NCBI GenBank assembly: GCA_026413225.1
Contig: CM048552.1
Coordinates: forward strand, 200,459,553-200,523,552
Length of the DNA: 64,000 bases
Direction: 5' to 3'
Origin: Otis tarda
Taxonomy: Eukaryota > Chordata > Aves > Otidiformes > Otididae
The notes beneath the pieces were generated by a model. The model worked only from the letters and a program-made list of their open reading frames with translations, ran no database searches and was not told the origin of the DNA. A program made the translations under genes and the position numbers. Below, piece after piece: positions 25,650 through 35,646 of the stretch (positions are counted from its first letter, which is position 1; each line of letters starts with the position of its first letter).

Positions 25650-27166
25650 TTCATAGAATCATAGAATCATAGAATGGTTAGAGTTGGAAGGGACCTTCAA
25701 AGGTCATCTAGTCCAACCTCACTGCAAGGATCAGGGACATCCCCAACTAGATCAGGTTGCTCAGAGCCCCAACCAGCCTGGCCTTGAACATTTCCAGGGA
25801 TGGGGCATCCACCACCTCTCTGGGCAACCTGTTCCAGTTTTACTTGCATTGTAAAAAATTTTTTCCTAATATCCAATCTAAATCTACCTCCCTCTATTTT
25901 AAACCCATTACCCCTTGTCCTATCACAACAGGCCCTACTGAACAGCCTCTCCCCATCTTTCTTGTAGGCCCCCTTGAGGTACTGGAAGACCACTATCAGG
26001 TCTCCCTGGAGCCTTCTCTTCTCCAGGCTGAACAGCCCCAACTCTCTCAGCCTGTCCTCATAGGAGAGGTGCTCCAGCCCTGTGATCATCTTCGTGGCCC
26101 TCCTCTGGACCTTCTCCAACTGGTCCATGTCCTTCTTATGTTGGGGGCTCCAGAACTGGACACAGTACTCCAGGTGGGGTCTCACCAGGGCAGAGTAGAG
26201 GGGGAGAATCACCTCCCTCGACCTGCTGGCCACGCTTCTCTTGATGCAGCCCAGGATGCGGTTGGCTTTCTGGGCCGCAAGGGCGCATTGCCTGCTCATG
26301 TTGAGCTTCTCGTCCACCAGCACTCCCAAGTCTTTCTCCTCAGGGCTGCTCTCGATCCATTCTCCGCCCAGCCTGTATTTGTGCTTGGGATTGCCACAAC
26401 CCAGGTGCAGGACCTTGTACTTGGCCTGGTTGAACTTCATGAGGTTGGCACGGGCCCACCTCTCCAGCCTGTCAAGGTCCCTTTGGATGGCATCCTTCCC
26501 TTCCAGCATGTCGACAGCACCACACAGCTTGGTGTCATCAGCGAACTTGCTGAGGGTGCACTCTATCCCACTGTCCATGTCGCTGACAAAGATATTGAAC
26601 AGGGCCGGGCCCAACACGGACCCCTGAGGGACGCCACTCGTGACCGGTCTCCACATGGACATGGAGCTGTTGACCATCACTCCTTGAGTGCGGCCATCCA
26701 GCCAACTCCTTATCCACCGAGTAGTCCGTCCATCAAACCCATGTCTCTCTAGTTTAGAGAGAAGGATGTCATGCGGGACAGTGTCAAAAGCTTTGCACAA
26801 GTCCAGGTAGATGATATCCGTTGCTCGTCCCTTGTCCACCGATGCTGTCATCCCGTCATAGAAGGCCACCAAATTAGTCAGGCATGATCTGCCCTTGGTG
26901 AAGCCATGTTGGCTGTCACCAACCACCTCCTTGCTCTCCATGTGCCTTAGCATAGTTTCCAGGAGAATCTGCTCCATGACCTTGCCAGGCACAGAGGTGA
27001 GGCTGACCGGCCTGTAGTTGCCCGGGTCCTCCTTGTTCCCCTTTTTAAAAATGGGGGTTATGTTCCCTCTCTTCCAGTCATCGGAGACCTCACTAGACCG
27101 CCACGATTTCTCAAATATGATGGCCAGTGGCTTGGCAACTTCAGGCGCCAGTTCCCTCAGGACCTC
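25650..27166 (-). mobile_element. CR1 LINE copy 3, young, 5'-truncated
   Basis: Antisense CR1 with a complete 3' end. The plus strand reads three AATCATAGA-type units (25650-25675), the complement of tandem ATTCTATGA, then the complement of the usual 3' UTR. Homology continues through the whole RT to about 27166, where it stops abruptly in the RT N-terminal part ([20 protein letters not shown]). The flank beyond is unrelated. 5' truncation and lack of poly(A) are typical of CR1. Confidence 0.97.
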
Positions 27167-27181
27167 TCTTTGCTTGCTTTC
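25697..27181 (-). pseudogene. CR1 ORF2 reverse transcriptase, nearly intact, endonuclease missing
   Basis: Open from just after a TAG at 27182-27184 to 25697, about 494 codons. In order: RT N-terminal block ([20 protein letters not shown]), [30 protein letters not shown], and the catalytic box FADDT at 26531-26545 with both Asp present. Then come the [16 protein letters not shown] and [12 protein letters not shown] blocks and the C-terminal [16 protein letters not shown]. Near 25838, after KKFFTM, a small deletion shifts the frame, so the last ~45 codons are wrong. No endonuclease or ORF1 remains and no promoter is present, so it should be inactive. It is the best preserved RT here. I placed the 5' edge at the end of homology rather than at the internal GTG at 26992. 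Confidence 0.95.
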
Positions 27182-28505
27182 CTAGTCCTGATTTTGAGCG
27201 TGCCTTTGTGTCAGTCCGCATAATTTCTTCACGTGTGAAACTGTCAGGAAGAGGCAGGAGCATTTTGCTGTGGTCAGACAAACAGAGGACAGTCTTATTT
27301 GCTCTGAGCCAAAGTGCATATTGGTTTAGGAGTCTCTTTTCTTTTGAAAAAGGAGTGGGTACGTTGTTTTAAGGGAGAGAAATTCCCTAGAAATAGACAG
27401 CTGAGAATTCAACTTTGTGTATGTTTTATGTACAGTTATTTCTGTACTGAGATTTGAGAGCAAGTTAGACAAAATACGTTTCCATGCAACACCCCTGAGA
27501 ACCAAAATGAGGGTATACTCACACTGAAGCCAAATAATGCCTTCAGGCTTTCCCAGATAGAGAGTGATGCATTAGCTGATGATGATATACCTGGCACAAT
27601 TTATGGAGCTGTGGCTTGCCTACGTTCCTGCAGCCTTTCCCGAGCTTCCCATGGACTGCAGTGGATTTGGACACTGTATGATGATTAGTGTTTTCATTCC
27701 AATTTATGTTCTGCAAGCCTCACCTTCAGATATTGCACCCTATGAAGAGGAACAGGTGAAGTGGCTTGGTTTTATTTACCATTGTACTCACAACAGGAAG
27801 CTCTCAGGCTGAATGCAGGGCTTTTAGGGCTCAGCAGGTTGTTCTACTCTGTTGAACTGAACAAATGGGGTGGGGTGGACGTGGGGCCTTGGACTCTTTT
27901 AAACTGAGTCTACAGTGGAGATTCAATATGGTAGTCTTCCTTGCTTTCATGTCAGCCTTCCAAAACACTAGTTGTTGTATATACTATTTCTGGTAAGGTG
28001 AGTTGGGTCTACAGACTATTATTCTTTTTTGAAGTTTATAACTCTACGATATGACATCTTTAAGAATATTAATATTTTGGTGTCTAAATATGAGCAATAT
28101 GTCTAGGTTCCCGCTATCTAGGTGTAGTTGATACAAATGATGGACTCTGGAAAGTGATTCAGCTAACCTTTGAATGGACATCTAGTTGTAGTCAGCTGAA
28201 TTGCTCTAGGCTCTGCTGACTCTGTTAATCAGATCTCCATGAGCTATAAGGGGAGTTTAGTCATCTAATGTACATGTAAAGATGTACATTTAAATATCTG
28301 AACCTGCAAGCTGATTTCATCCCATTAAGATCTCTACGGAATCCATGGAGAGAAATGAGCTAGTCTGTGATGTAATTAATTTTATCCTACAATACACATC
28401 TAAAATAAAGTCAGAAGCATCCCACCCCAGGATTCTTCCAATTTGTTGACAAATTTGCACATTTTATAGCTTGTAACTTTTGTAGCTAATTTAGGAGCTT
28501 AATTT
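27167..28505. other. unique spacer between two opposed CR1 copies
   Basis: AT-rich and without a recognised gene or transposon. The block at about 28080-28390 has the look of an old interspersed repeat but I could not name it. Confidence 0.5.
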
Positions 28506-30280
28506 AAGGAAGGCTAAAGCCCTGATAGAATTAAATCTGGCCGGGGTCATCAAGGGCAACAAGAAAAGCTTCTTTAGGTATATCAGAGACAAAAGGAAGA
28601 CCAGTGAGAATGTAGGCACACTCTGGAAGGAAATGGGAGACCTGGTTACCTGGGACATGGAGAAGGCTGAGGTACTTAATTACTTTTTTGCCTCATTCCT
28701 CACCAGCCAGGGCTCTAGCCACATCACTGAAATTGTGGAAGGCAAAAACAGGGACTGGGAGAATGAAGAACCGCCCACTGTAGGAGAAGAGCAGGTTCAA
28801 GACCATCTAAGGAAACTGAAGGTGCACAAGTCCATGGGACCTGATGAGATCCATCTGCGGGTCCTGAGGGAACTGGCAAATGAAGTTGCCAAGCCACTGG
28901 CCATCATATTTGAGAAATCGTGGCAGTCTGGTGAGGTCCCGATGACTGGAAGAGAGGGAACATAACCCCTATTTTTAAAAGGGGAACGAGGAGGACCCAG
29001 GCAACTACAGGCTGGTAAGCCTCACCTCTGTGCTTGGCAAGGTCGTGGAGCAGATTCTCCTGGAAACCACGCTAAAGCACATGGAGAGCAAGGAGGTGGT
29101 TGGTGACAGCCAACATGGCTTCACTAAGGGCGAATCGTGCCTGACCAATTTGGTGGCTTTCTATGACGGGGTGACAGCATCAGTGGACAAAGGATGAGCA
29201 ACAGATGTCATCTACCTGGACTTGTGCAAATCATTTGACACTGTCCCACACAACATTCTTGTCTCTAAACTAGAAAGACATGGATTTGACCGATGGACCA
29301 CGTGGTGAATAAAGAATTGACTGGGTCCAGGCACTCAAGGAGTTGTGGTAAGTGGCTCAATGTGCAGGTGGAGACTGGTGATGGGTGACATTCCTCAGGG
29401 GCTGATGTTGGGACTGGCCCTGTTTAATATCTTTGTCAGTGACATGGACAGTGGGATAGAGTGCACCCTCAGCAAGTTCGTCAACAACATTAAGCTGTGC
29501 AGTGCGGTCGATATGCTGTAGGGAAGGGATGCCATCCAGAAGGACCTTGACAGGCTGGAGAGGTGGGCACATACAAACCTCATGAAGTTCAGCCAGGCCA
29601 AGTGCAAGGTCCTGCATGCACAGGTCAGGGCAATCCCAAGCACAAATACAGGCTGGGCGGAGAATGGATCAAGAGCAGCCCTGAGGAGAAGGACTTGGGA
29701 GTGCTGGTGGACAAGAAGCTCAACGTGAGCCAGCAATGTTCACTTGCAGCCCAGAAAACCAACAACATTCTGTGCTGCATCAAAAGAAGCGTGGCCAGCA
29801 GGTCAAGGGAGGTGATTCTCCCCCTCTACTCTGCCCTGGTGAGACCCCACCTGGAGTACTGTGTCCAGTTCTGGAGCCCCCAACATAAGAAGGACATGGA
29901 CCAGTTGGAGAAGGTCCAGAGGAGGGCCACGAAGATGATCACAGGGCTGGAGCACCTCTCCTATGAGGACAGGCTGAGAGAGTTGGGGCCGTTCAGCCTG
30001 GAGAAGAGAAGGCTCTGGGGAGACCTTATAGTGGCCTTCTAGTACCTCAAGGGGGCCTGCAAGAAAGATGGGGAGAGGCTTTTCAGTAGGGCCTATTGTG
30101 ATAGGACGAGGGGCAATGGTTTTAAAATAGAAGGGGGCAGATTTAGACTGGATATAAGGAAGAAATTTTTTACAATGAAGTTTGTGGAACACTGGCACAG
30201 GTTGCTCAGAGAGGTGGTAGATGCCCCATCCCTGGAAACATTCAAGGCCAGGCTGGTTGGGACTCTGAGCAACCTGATCT
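28506..30280 (+). pseudogene. CR1 ORF2 linker + RT, catalytic box lost
   Basis: Readable in pieces: linker and RT start at 28510-28950, RT core at about 29000-29570, and C-terminal part at 29630-30280. Lesions seen include a frameshift just after GEVP (about 28938), an in-frame TGA at about 29193 (a CGA arginine codon in the other copies), a disrupted TRWI segment at about 29305, and a TAG after DML at about 29518. There is also a frameshift before 29630 and a TAG at about 30041. The catalytic FADDT has become FVNNI at 29477-29491, so both metal-binding Asp are gone. Non-functional. Confidence 0.93.
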
Positions 30281-30372
30281 AGTTGGAGATGTTCCTGTTC
30301 CTTGCAGGGGGGTTGGACTAGATGACCTTTAAAGGTGCCTTCCAACCCCAACTGTTTTATGATTCTATGATT
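28506..30372 (+). mobile_element. CR1 LINE copy 4, 5'-truncated in the linker
   Basis: Sense CR1 starting in the endonuclease-RT linker ([20 protein letters not shown]) and running through all RT blocks, the C-terminal block and the 3' UTR to TTATGATTCTATGATT at about 30357-30372. It carries more stops and shifts than copy 3, so it is older. It is the longest copy without a large internal deletion in the window. Confidence 0.97.
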
Positions 30373-32430
30373 TCAAATATTTTCTTGGAGCTGGAATTTT
30401 TCACAGGCAAAGGTTATATAACAAGCATATATATAGCAGCTAGTTCTTTCCCATTGCTTTTAGCTGATACCACAGTTTGTTCAGACATCATTTTGAAGGC
30501 GAATTCATTCATAAGCTCACTTTAACACATCCTGAACCAGTAGAAAATATATTGCCATTTCATATTTTAATTAGCACAAATAATTGTTTATTTAATTGCC
30601 AATCTCATCAGTAAAGTGTCTTTAATAAGAAGATACAGGCAGTTCCAAGCTCATATGTTCTTCCACAGTAAAATTCTCAAGGGCTATTTTCAATTAAATA
30701 TTCTGTTAACCATTATGAGGCTTTCTGAATCAATGGATTTTGCTTTTCTTTTCCAAAGTTAGCTATTTGCTGTGCTTCCCCTCACCATTTTTTTTCTCCT
30801 TGTGGAATGAATGACAGTGAAGTAAAAGACTCAATCAAATAAGGTTAATAGATTTTTAAATTAGAAGGAATATCACAATCTTTAATAGCCTGACTCGCTA
30901 AATAGTGCAAGCTATAGAAACTCTCCTAGTGATTCCTGCATTCAGTCTACATCTCTTTAAATTTTAGCACATCCATTGGAAAGTTATCCAGTCTTGATGT
31001 ACAGACTTCCAGAGGTAGAATCCAGTACACCTCTACCTGTTCTATTTTTGGTAAATTATCCTGAAAGGTTATACCACGTACCAAACATCTTTTATCAGGT
31101 TTTGATATCACTTTTCATGGTAAATAGAGCTATCAGGAATTAGTTCCTGTGTTGTTACTTGTAGATCACTGGCAAATCATGCCTTAATCCCTGTTTGAGC
31201 ATATTACATGCACTTTTCTTGCTATTGTCCTTACTATAAAAATGTTTTTCAGAGATGCATAATTAACTAAGCTCTTCCATGAGATGTTTCCACTTTTTTT
31301 TTCAGCATGGAAAACACTGAAAAATGTATACAGATGTCATATTTCTTATCTACTTCCTCTTAATACTCTGCAGCTTATATTTCAATGTAATACTTTCTTT
31401 CCTAATTATAGCAATACACTGACAGATAATTTCCCATAGTTTATCTATCAGTACAATTAATTCTCAGAAGTGTCATCATATTCCCCTGCTAAGAGTTTAT
31501 ATTCTTAGACATATGGAATTTGACTTATTTCTGTTAATTAACATTTTGTTCAATGGATATCACCTTACTAAGTGATAGACCACTTTGTAAAACTAGTCTG
31601 TCATCATAATTATTTACCAGTTTAGAAGGATTACTCCACTGGCAAGCTGTGACACTGATTACTTTGACTTTCTCCCATAAATTTACTAGAAAATTTGAAC
31701 TGCTGTGAAGCAAAATTCCGATCTCTGTGGCAGGATTACACCTTAGACAAGATGGTGTATTGGCAAATTTATTTCATTTTTGCATTTAACTAGTCTTCAT
31801 TCTGTTGTAATGATGTTAGATTTTGTGAAATTCTTTTATTTGACAACTGTGATACTAAAGACTAAGTAAAATGTCTTGCCAACATCTATTATACCTACTG
31901 AGCTTTTTTTGTCATCCAAATTTTTTTATATCATATTTGTTTGGCAGAGTTAAATAAAAGTTACAGAAATCCTTTTTGATTGCTATTAATTATTTCAACA
32001 TCCTTTTATTTTTATATGAATGCCTTCCATATTCAACAATTACTTGGACTTAGTAGAGCTTTGAATGCACTATGTTTTAGTGATTGGACACCAGATTTCT
32101 AAAAACTGAAAGAATGGCTGATTTTGAAAATAAGAGAAATCAACTAAATATTCACTATGAAAGGCAAAAAAAAAGAGCCATCAATAGCTTCACTATATTT
32201 GGGGAATAAATGACAGTTTCAGACAATGAATACATAAGGCAAAAAATGTACTCTTTGACTAAAATTTGGAAAGAAGAAAAATAAATGCTTTTCCATACAT
32301 AGTTTTAACAGCATTATGCATATATGTGACTGGCTGATTTATTACAAGCATTGCACATTTTCACAAAAATCTTTTACTTTAACCTATTTCCAGCTGAAAA
32401 GTATTAGTCACATTATTACTAAGACCATTT
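30373..32430. other. unique AT-rich non-coding DNA
   Basis: No gene or transposon recognised. It is strongly AT-rich up to the abrupt change to CpG-rich sequence at about 32431. Confidence 0.65.
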
Positions 32431-32545
32431 TGGGGAGCGCGGCGCTGTCCGCTGGCCGCTGCCTGAGCGGCGCCGCCCTGGCGGGGCGAGGTGCGGTGGC
32501 TCCTTCCGCCGGGAGCGGCGCCGGGCGGCAGGGAGAGGCAGACAT
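32431..32545 (+). other. CpG-dense patch in AT-rich surroundings
   Basis: I count about 17 CpG in roughly 112 bases, with several GGCGCCG-type motifs, bordered on the left by ordinary AT-rich DNA. It is interpreted as the retroposed leader of the TECPR1-like fragment. It resembles a tiny CpG island, but no TATA or initiator can be assigned. Confidence 0.7.
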
Positions 32546-32622
32546 GGCCATGCCCAGTTCCCTTTTGTGGGCTGTTGACATTTTTGGGAGGGTTTACACT
32601 CTGTCTACTGTTGGCCAGTACT
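32431..32622 (+). pseudogene. TECPR1: TECPR1-like mRNA 5' end (leader + first ~24 codons) fused to CR1
   Basis: About 113 bases of very GC-rich sequence lead to two in-frame ATGs (32544 and 32550). Reading from the second gives a 24-residue segment ending GQY at 32619-32621. It contains [16 protein letters not shown]. From memory, human TECPR1 starts with a near-identical segment (about 20 of 24 residues match, with Y at residue 24). TECPR1 is an autophagy-lysosome adaptor of over 1100 residues, so this is only its extreme N-terminus. After GQY the expected Trp is absent. Nine bases of unclear origin follow, then CR1 in the same sense. The TECPR1 frame is not the CR1 frame and stops at about 32661, so no fusion protein is made. 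The GC-rich part fits a 5' UTR. A missing intron between leader and coding exon would prove an mRNA source, but I cannot see that from this window alone. Confidence 0.75.
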
Positions 32623-32630
32623 TAAAATTT

Positions 32631-33722
32631 ATGGGTTCGATGGATGGACCACTCGGTGGATAAGGAGTTGGCTGGATGGCCGCACTCAGAGAGTGGTGGT
32701 CAACGGCTCAATGTCCAAGTGGAGACCGGTCACCAGTGGCGTCCCTCAGGGGTCCGTGTTGGGCCCGGCCCTGTTCAACATCTTTGTCGGCGACATGGAC
32801 AGTGGGATAGAGTGCACCCTCAGCAAGTTCGCTGATGACACCAAGCTGTGTGGTGCCGTCGACTCGCTGGAAGGGAGGGATGCCATCCAGAGGGACCTTG
32901 ACAGGCTGGAGAGGTGGGCCCATGCCAACCTCATGAAGTTCAACCAGGCCAAGTGCAAGGTCCTGCACCTGGGTCGTGGCAATCCCAGGCACAAATACAG
33001 GCTGGGCGGAGAATGGATTGAGAGCAGCCCTGAGGAGAAAGACTTGGGAGTGCTGGTGGATGAGAAGCTCAACATGAGCAGGCAATGCGCCCTTGCGGCC
33101 CAGAAGGCCAACCGCATCCTGGGCTGCATCAAGAGGAGCGTGGCCAGCAGGTCGAGGGAGGTGATTCTGCCCCTCTACTCTGCCCTGGTGAGACCCCACC
33201 TGGAGTACTGCGTCCAGTTCTGGAGTCCCCAACACAAGAAGGACATGGACCAGTTGGAAAGGGTCCAGAGGAGGGCCACAAAGATGATCACAGGGCTGGA
33301 GCACCTCTCCTATGAGCACAGGCTGAGAGAGTTGGGGCTGTTCAACCTGGAGAAGAGGAGGCTCCGGGGAGACCTGATAGCGGTCTTCCAGTACCTCAAG
33401 GGGGCCCTACAGGAAAGATGGGGAGAGGCTGTTCAGTAGGGCCTGTTGTGATAGGACAAGGGGTAATGGGTTTAAATTAGAAGGAGGTAGGTTTAGATTA
33501 GATATTAGAAAAAAATTTTTTACAATGAGAGTTGTAGAGCACTGGAACAGGTTGCCCAGAGAGGTGGTGGATGCCCCATCCCTGGAAATGTTCAAGGCCA
33601 GGCTGGATGAGGCTCTGAGCAACCTGATCTAGTCAGGGATGTCCCTGCTTCTTGAAGGGGGGTTGGACTAGATGACCTTTGAAGGTCCCTTCTGACTCTA
33701 ACCATTCTATGATTCTATGATT
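32631..33722 (+). mobile_element. CR1 LINE copy 5, young, 5' end chimeric
   Basis: Sense CR1 beginning inside the RT at the codons for GFDG (32633). It continues through the catalytic box, the C-terminal block and the 3' UTR to two ATTCTATGA-type units (about 33703-33722). Divergence from copy 3 is low. Its 5' side is joined to the TECPR1-like fragment rather than to ordinary flank, so the whole insertion probably spans 32431-33722. Confidence 0.96.
32633..33439 (+). pseudogene. CR1 RT C-terminal two-thirds, FADD box intact
   Basis: Open frame from 32633, though the first usable start codon is later (GTG at 32693). Seen in order: [34 protein letters not shown] at 32828-32842 with both catalytic Asp, [44 protein letters not shown]. 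An extra C in the ggggccctac stretch at 33401-33410 shifts the frame, which then ends at 33439. The remaining C-terminal codons lie in another frame. The RT N-terminal part, linker and endonuclease are missing, so it is inactive. Confidence 0.94.
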
Positions 33723-35646
33723 TTTTTCCATATGCATGTATAACATCAATGACAAGTGTAAGCAAAAAACCAGCCATTCTTTGTGCATTATTCATTATAA
33801 CATTGTTTTCACTATATATTTCTCTGTGAAAATTGGCTAATTACAGAAGCCTATGGCCACACTTAAGCACTGACCATATTAGTATCTCTGATGGTTTGGT
33901 TGGACATTTGTAAATGCCTGTAGTTTTCCAAAAGGTAGTGGATTTCATAAATTGTCAATGTTGCAAAGTGTTTGTGTAGATTCGTATTCTGCAGAGCAAA
34001 ACATCTCAGTTCTTCTGATGGCACCAATTTTCTTCAACTTAGTAATGAGGAAATTCCTTCACCTTAAGTGACAAGGGACTTCGTTGTTTTTTCTCTTCTG
34101 AGTTTTTATGGGTAGCTGCATTCAACAGTGAAGAAATCCTGTAGGTCACTAAAGACTAAAACTACAAAATATTACCTGAATTTTTGTCCTCAGTTTTTTC
34201 AGAAAACAGTGTTATTTGAGGAAAACATAGACCATTAAGGCACTGAAACACTATTTCCTTCAGCTTTGTAGTGACTTTTAAAAATTTTCATATAAAGTAA
34301 AAAATTAAGTTAATTTTTACTTACCAAATGCCATAGTATAAGAGCCACACAATTTTGCAATATAAAATATAGCTTAAGAAAAATTTTCCTTTAATCTTGC
34401 ATTGTTTCAACCCAAGCCTTTCTCCTGGAGTTTTATGAAAATGATAATTAAAAATAATCAAATCATATGCATCATTAAAATCTGTTTTAAATGGGTTCAA
34501 ATACAGAATACAAAAAAACCCTTTTACTATTATTTCAAATACTAAAAATAATCCCACATCCAGGACTGTCTATAATGTTTAGAGCTTTCAATTTAAAAGC
34601 TATCCTACTCTTGGCATTCACCCTTACTTAATTATTTCTTACTTCGGGAGAATGACTCCTTCTCTGTCCAAGGCAGCAGCTGCATCATATTGATATAATC
34701 CAAACAGGGCAAAAAATGTATTTGTTATTCTCGCTTGGACAGATGACTTGAGGAGCCTCTATATAGAAAATGTCATGTAAAGTAACAATACTGTCTCTTT
34801 GAGGCAAATCCATCTGCTGCTGTTTACTAAGTTCCTTTCACATATCAAGCTTTCTTTTTATTTCCTTCATTATAGAGTTATTTGTGTCCCATTAATTATT
34901 CTTACTAAAAACAAAACAAAACAAAACAAAACAAAACAAATAAACTCCAGATCCTAAAAGTACAGTATTTAATACTTTCCATTTTTTCCAGAATAGTATT
35001 TTTTTTCAAGGGAGATGTTGTATTATGACTTAGAGGTCATTCATTTCATGTTTAAGTATGGAACTTTGACTACCAAATACACCATTGAGACCAGGTAATT
35101 GATTTGCATTTAAATTACTTTGATTTTAGTTTTGGTCTTTTTTTCCCCCAGCATTTCTTTGTGACACATTAGCTGTCTGCCTAACTCACAAGAGCTTTAT
35201 TACCCTTGAGCCACGTCAAAGTTCGTCAAGTTTGATGCCCTGTTTCCAGTGGTGACAAAAACCAGCAATAGCTGGAGAGAGACACAAAGCTGTGTAGGAG
35301 ATCTTGCCCACCATAGCAACCTCCACTCATTTCCAAGAGCCACGAAGAATTAAGCTTTGTATTCTCCTTCACAGAAAGTAGTTCAACAGTAAGTAATCAT
35401 GCAATCATCTCTATAAATACCAAATATGTTTTTGATTCCCAGCCTCACTGGTCTTGTCTTCACCTTCAAAAAATGCCAAGTTCTAGATACCCATACTTTC
35501 AGCCGCTCCATTAAAAGCTGATTTCCTTAACTACAATTTTAAATTCTTGGTATTCCAGCCAATTCATTGACTTTTCCAAACTCTTGAGTTTCATCAATTA
35601 AAAAAAAAAAAGTTTGTTTTATACCTTTGGCTATTTATAATAATTT
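33723..35646. other. unique AT-rich non-coding DNA
   Basis: No gene or transposon recognised apart from the (AAAAC)n microsatellite at 34906-34940. Confidence 0.65.
34906..34940. repeat. (AAAAC)n microsatellite
   Basis: About seven AAAAC units in a row, no mismatch noticed. Confidence 0.93.

Noticed and set aside
25757..26752. 331-codon plus-strand open frame
   Set aside because: It is the antisense reading of the CR1 RT. The same type of long antisense frame appears at 29803-30351, 32708-33319 and 60105-60719, always opposite the CR1 ORF2.
28080..28390. block resembling an old interspersed repeat
   Set aside because: No family could be named and no boundaries or target duplication were seen.
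32316..32663. 115-codon frame as a complete gene starting at 32316
   Set aside because: The first ~38 codons are AT-rich flank. Only the part from 32544 matches TECPR1, and it ends out of frame in CR1.
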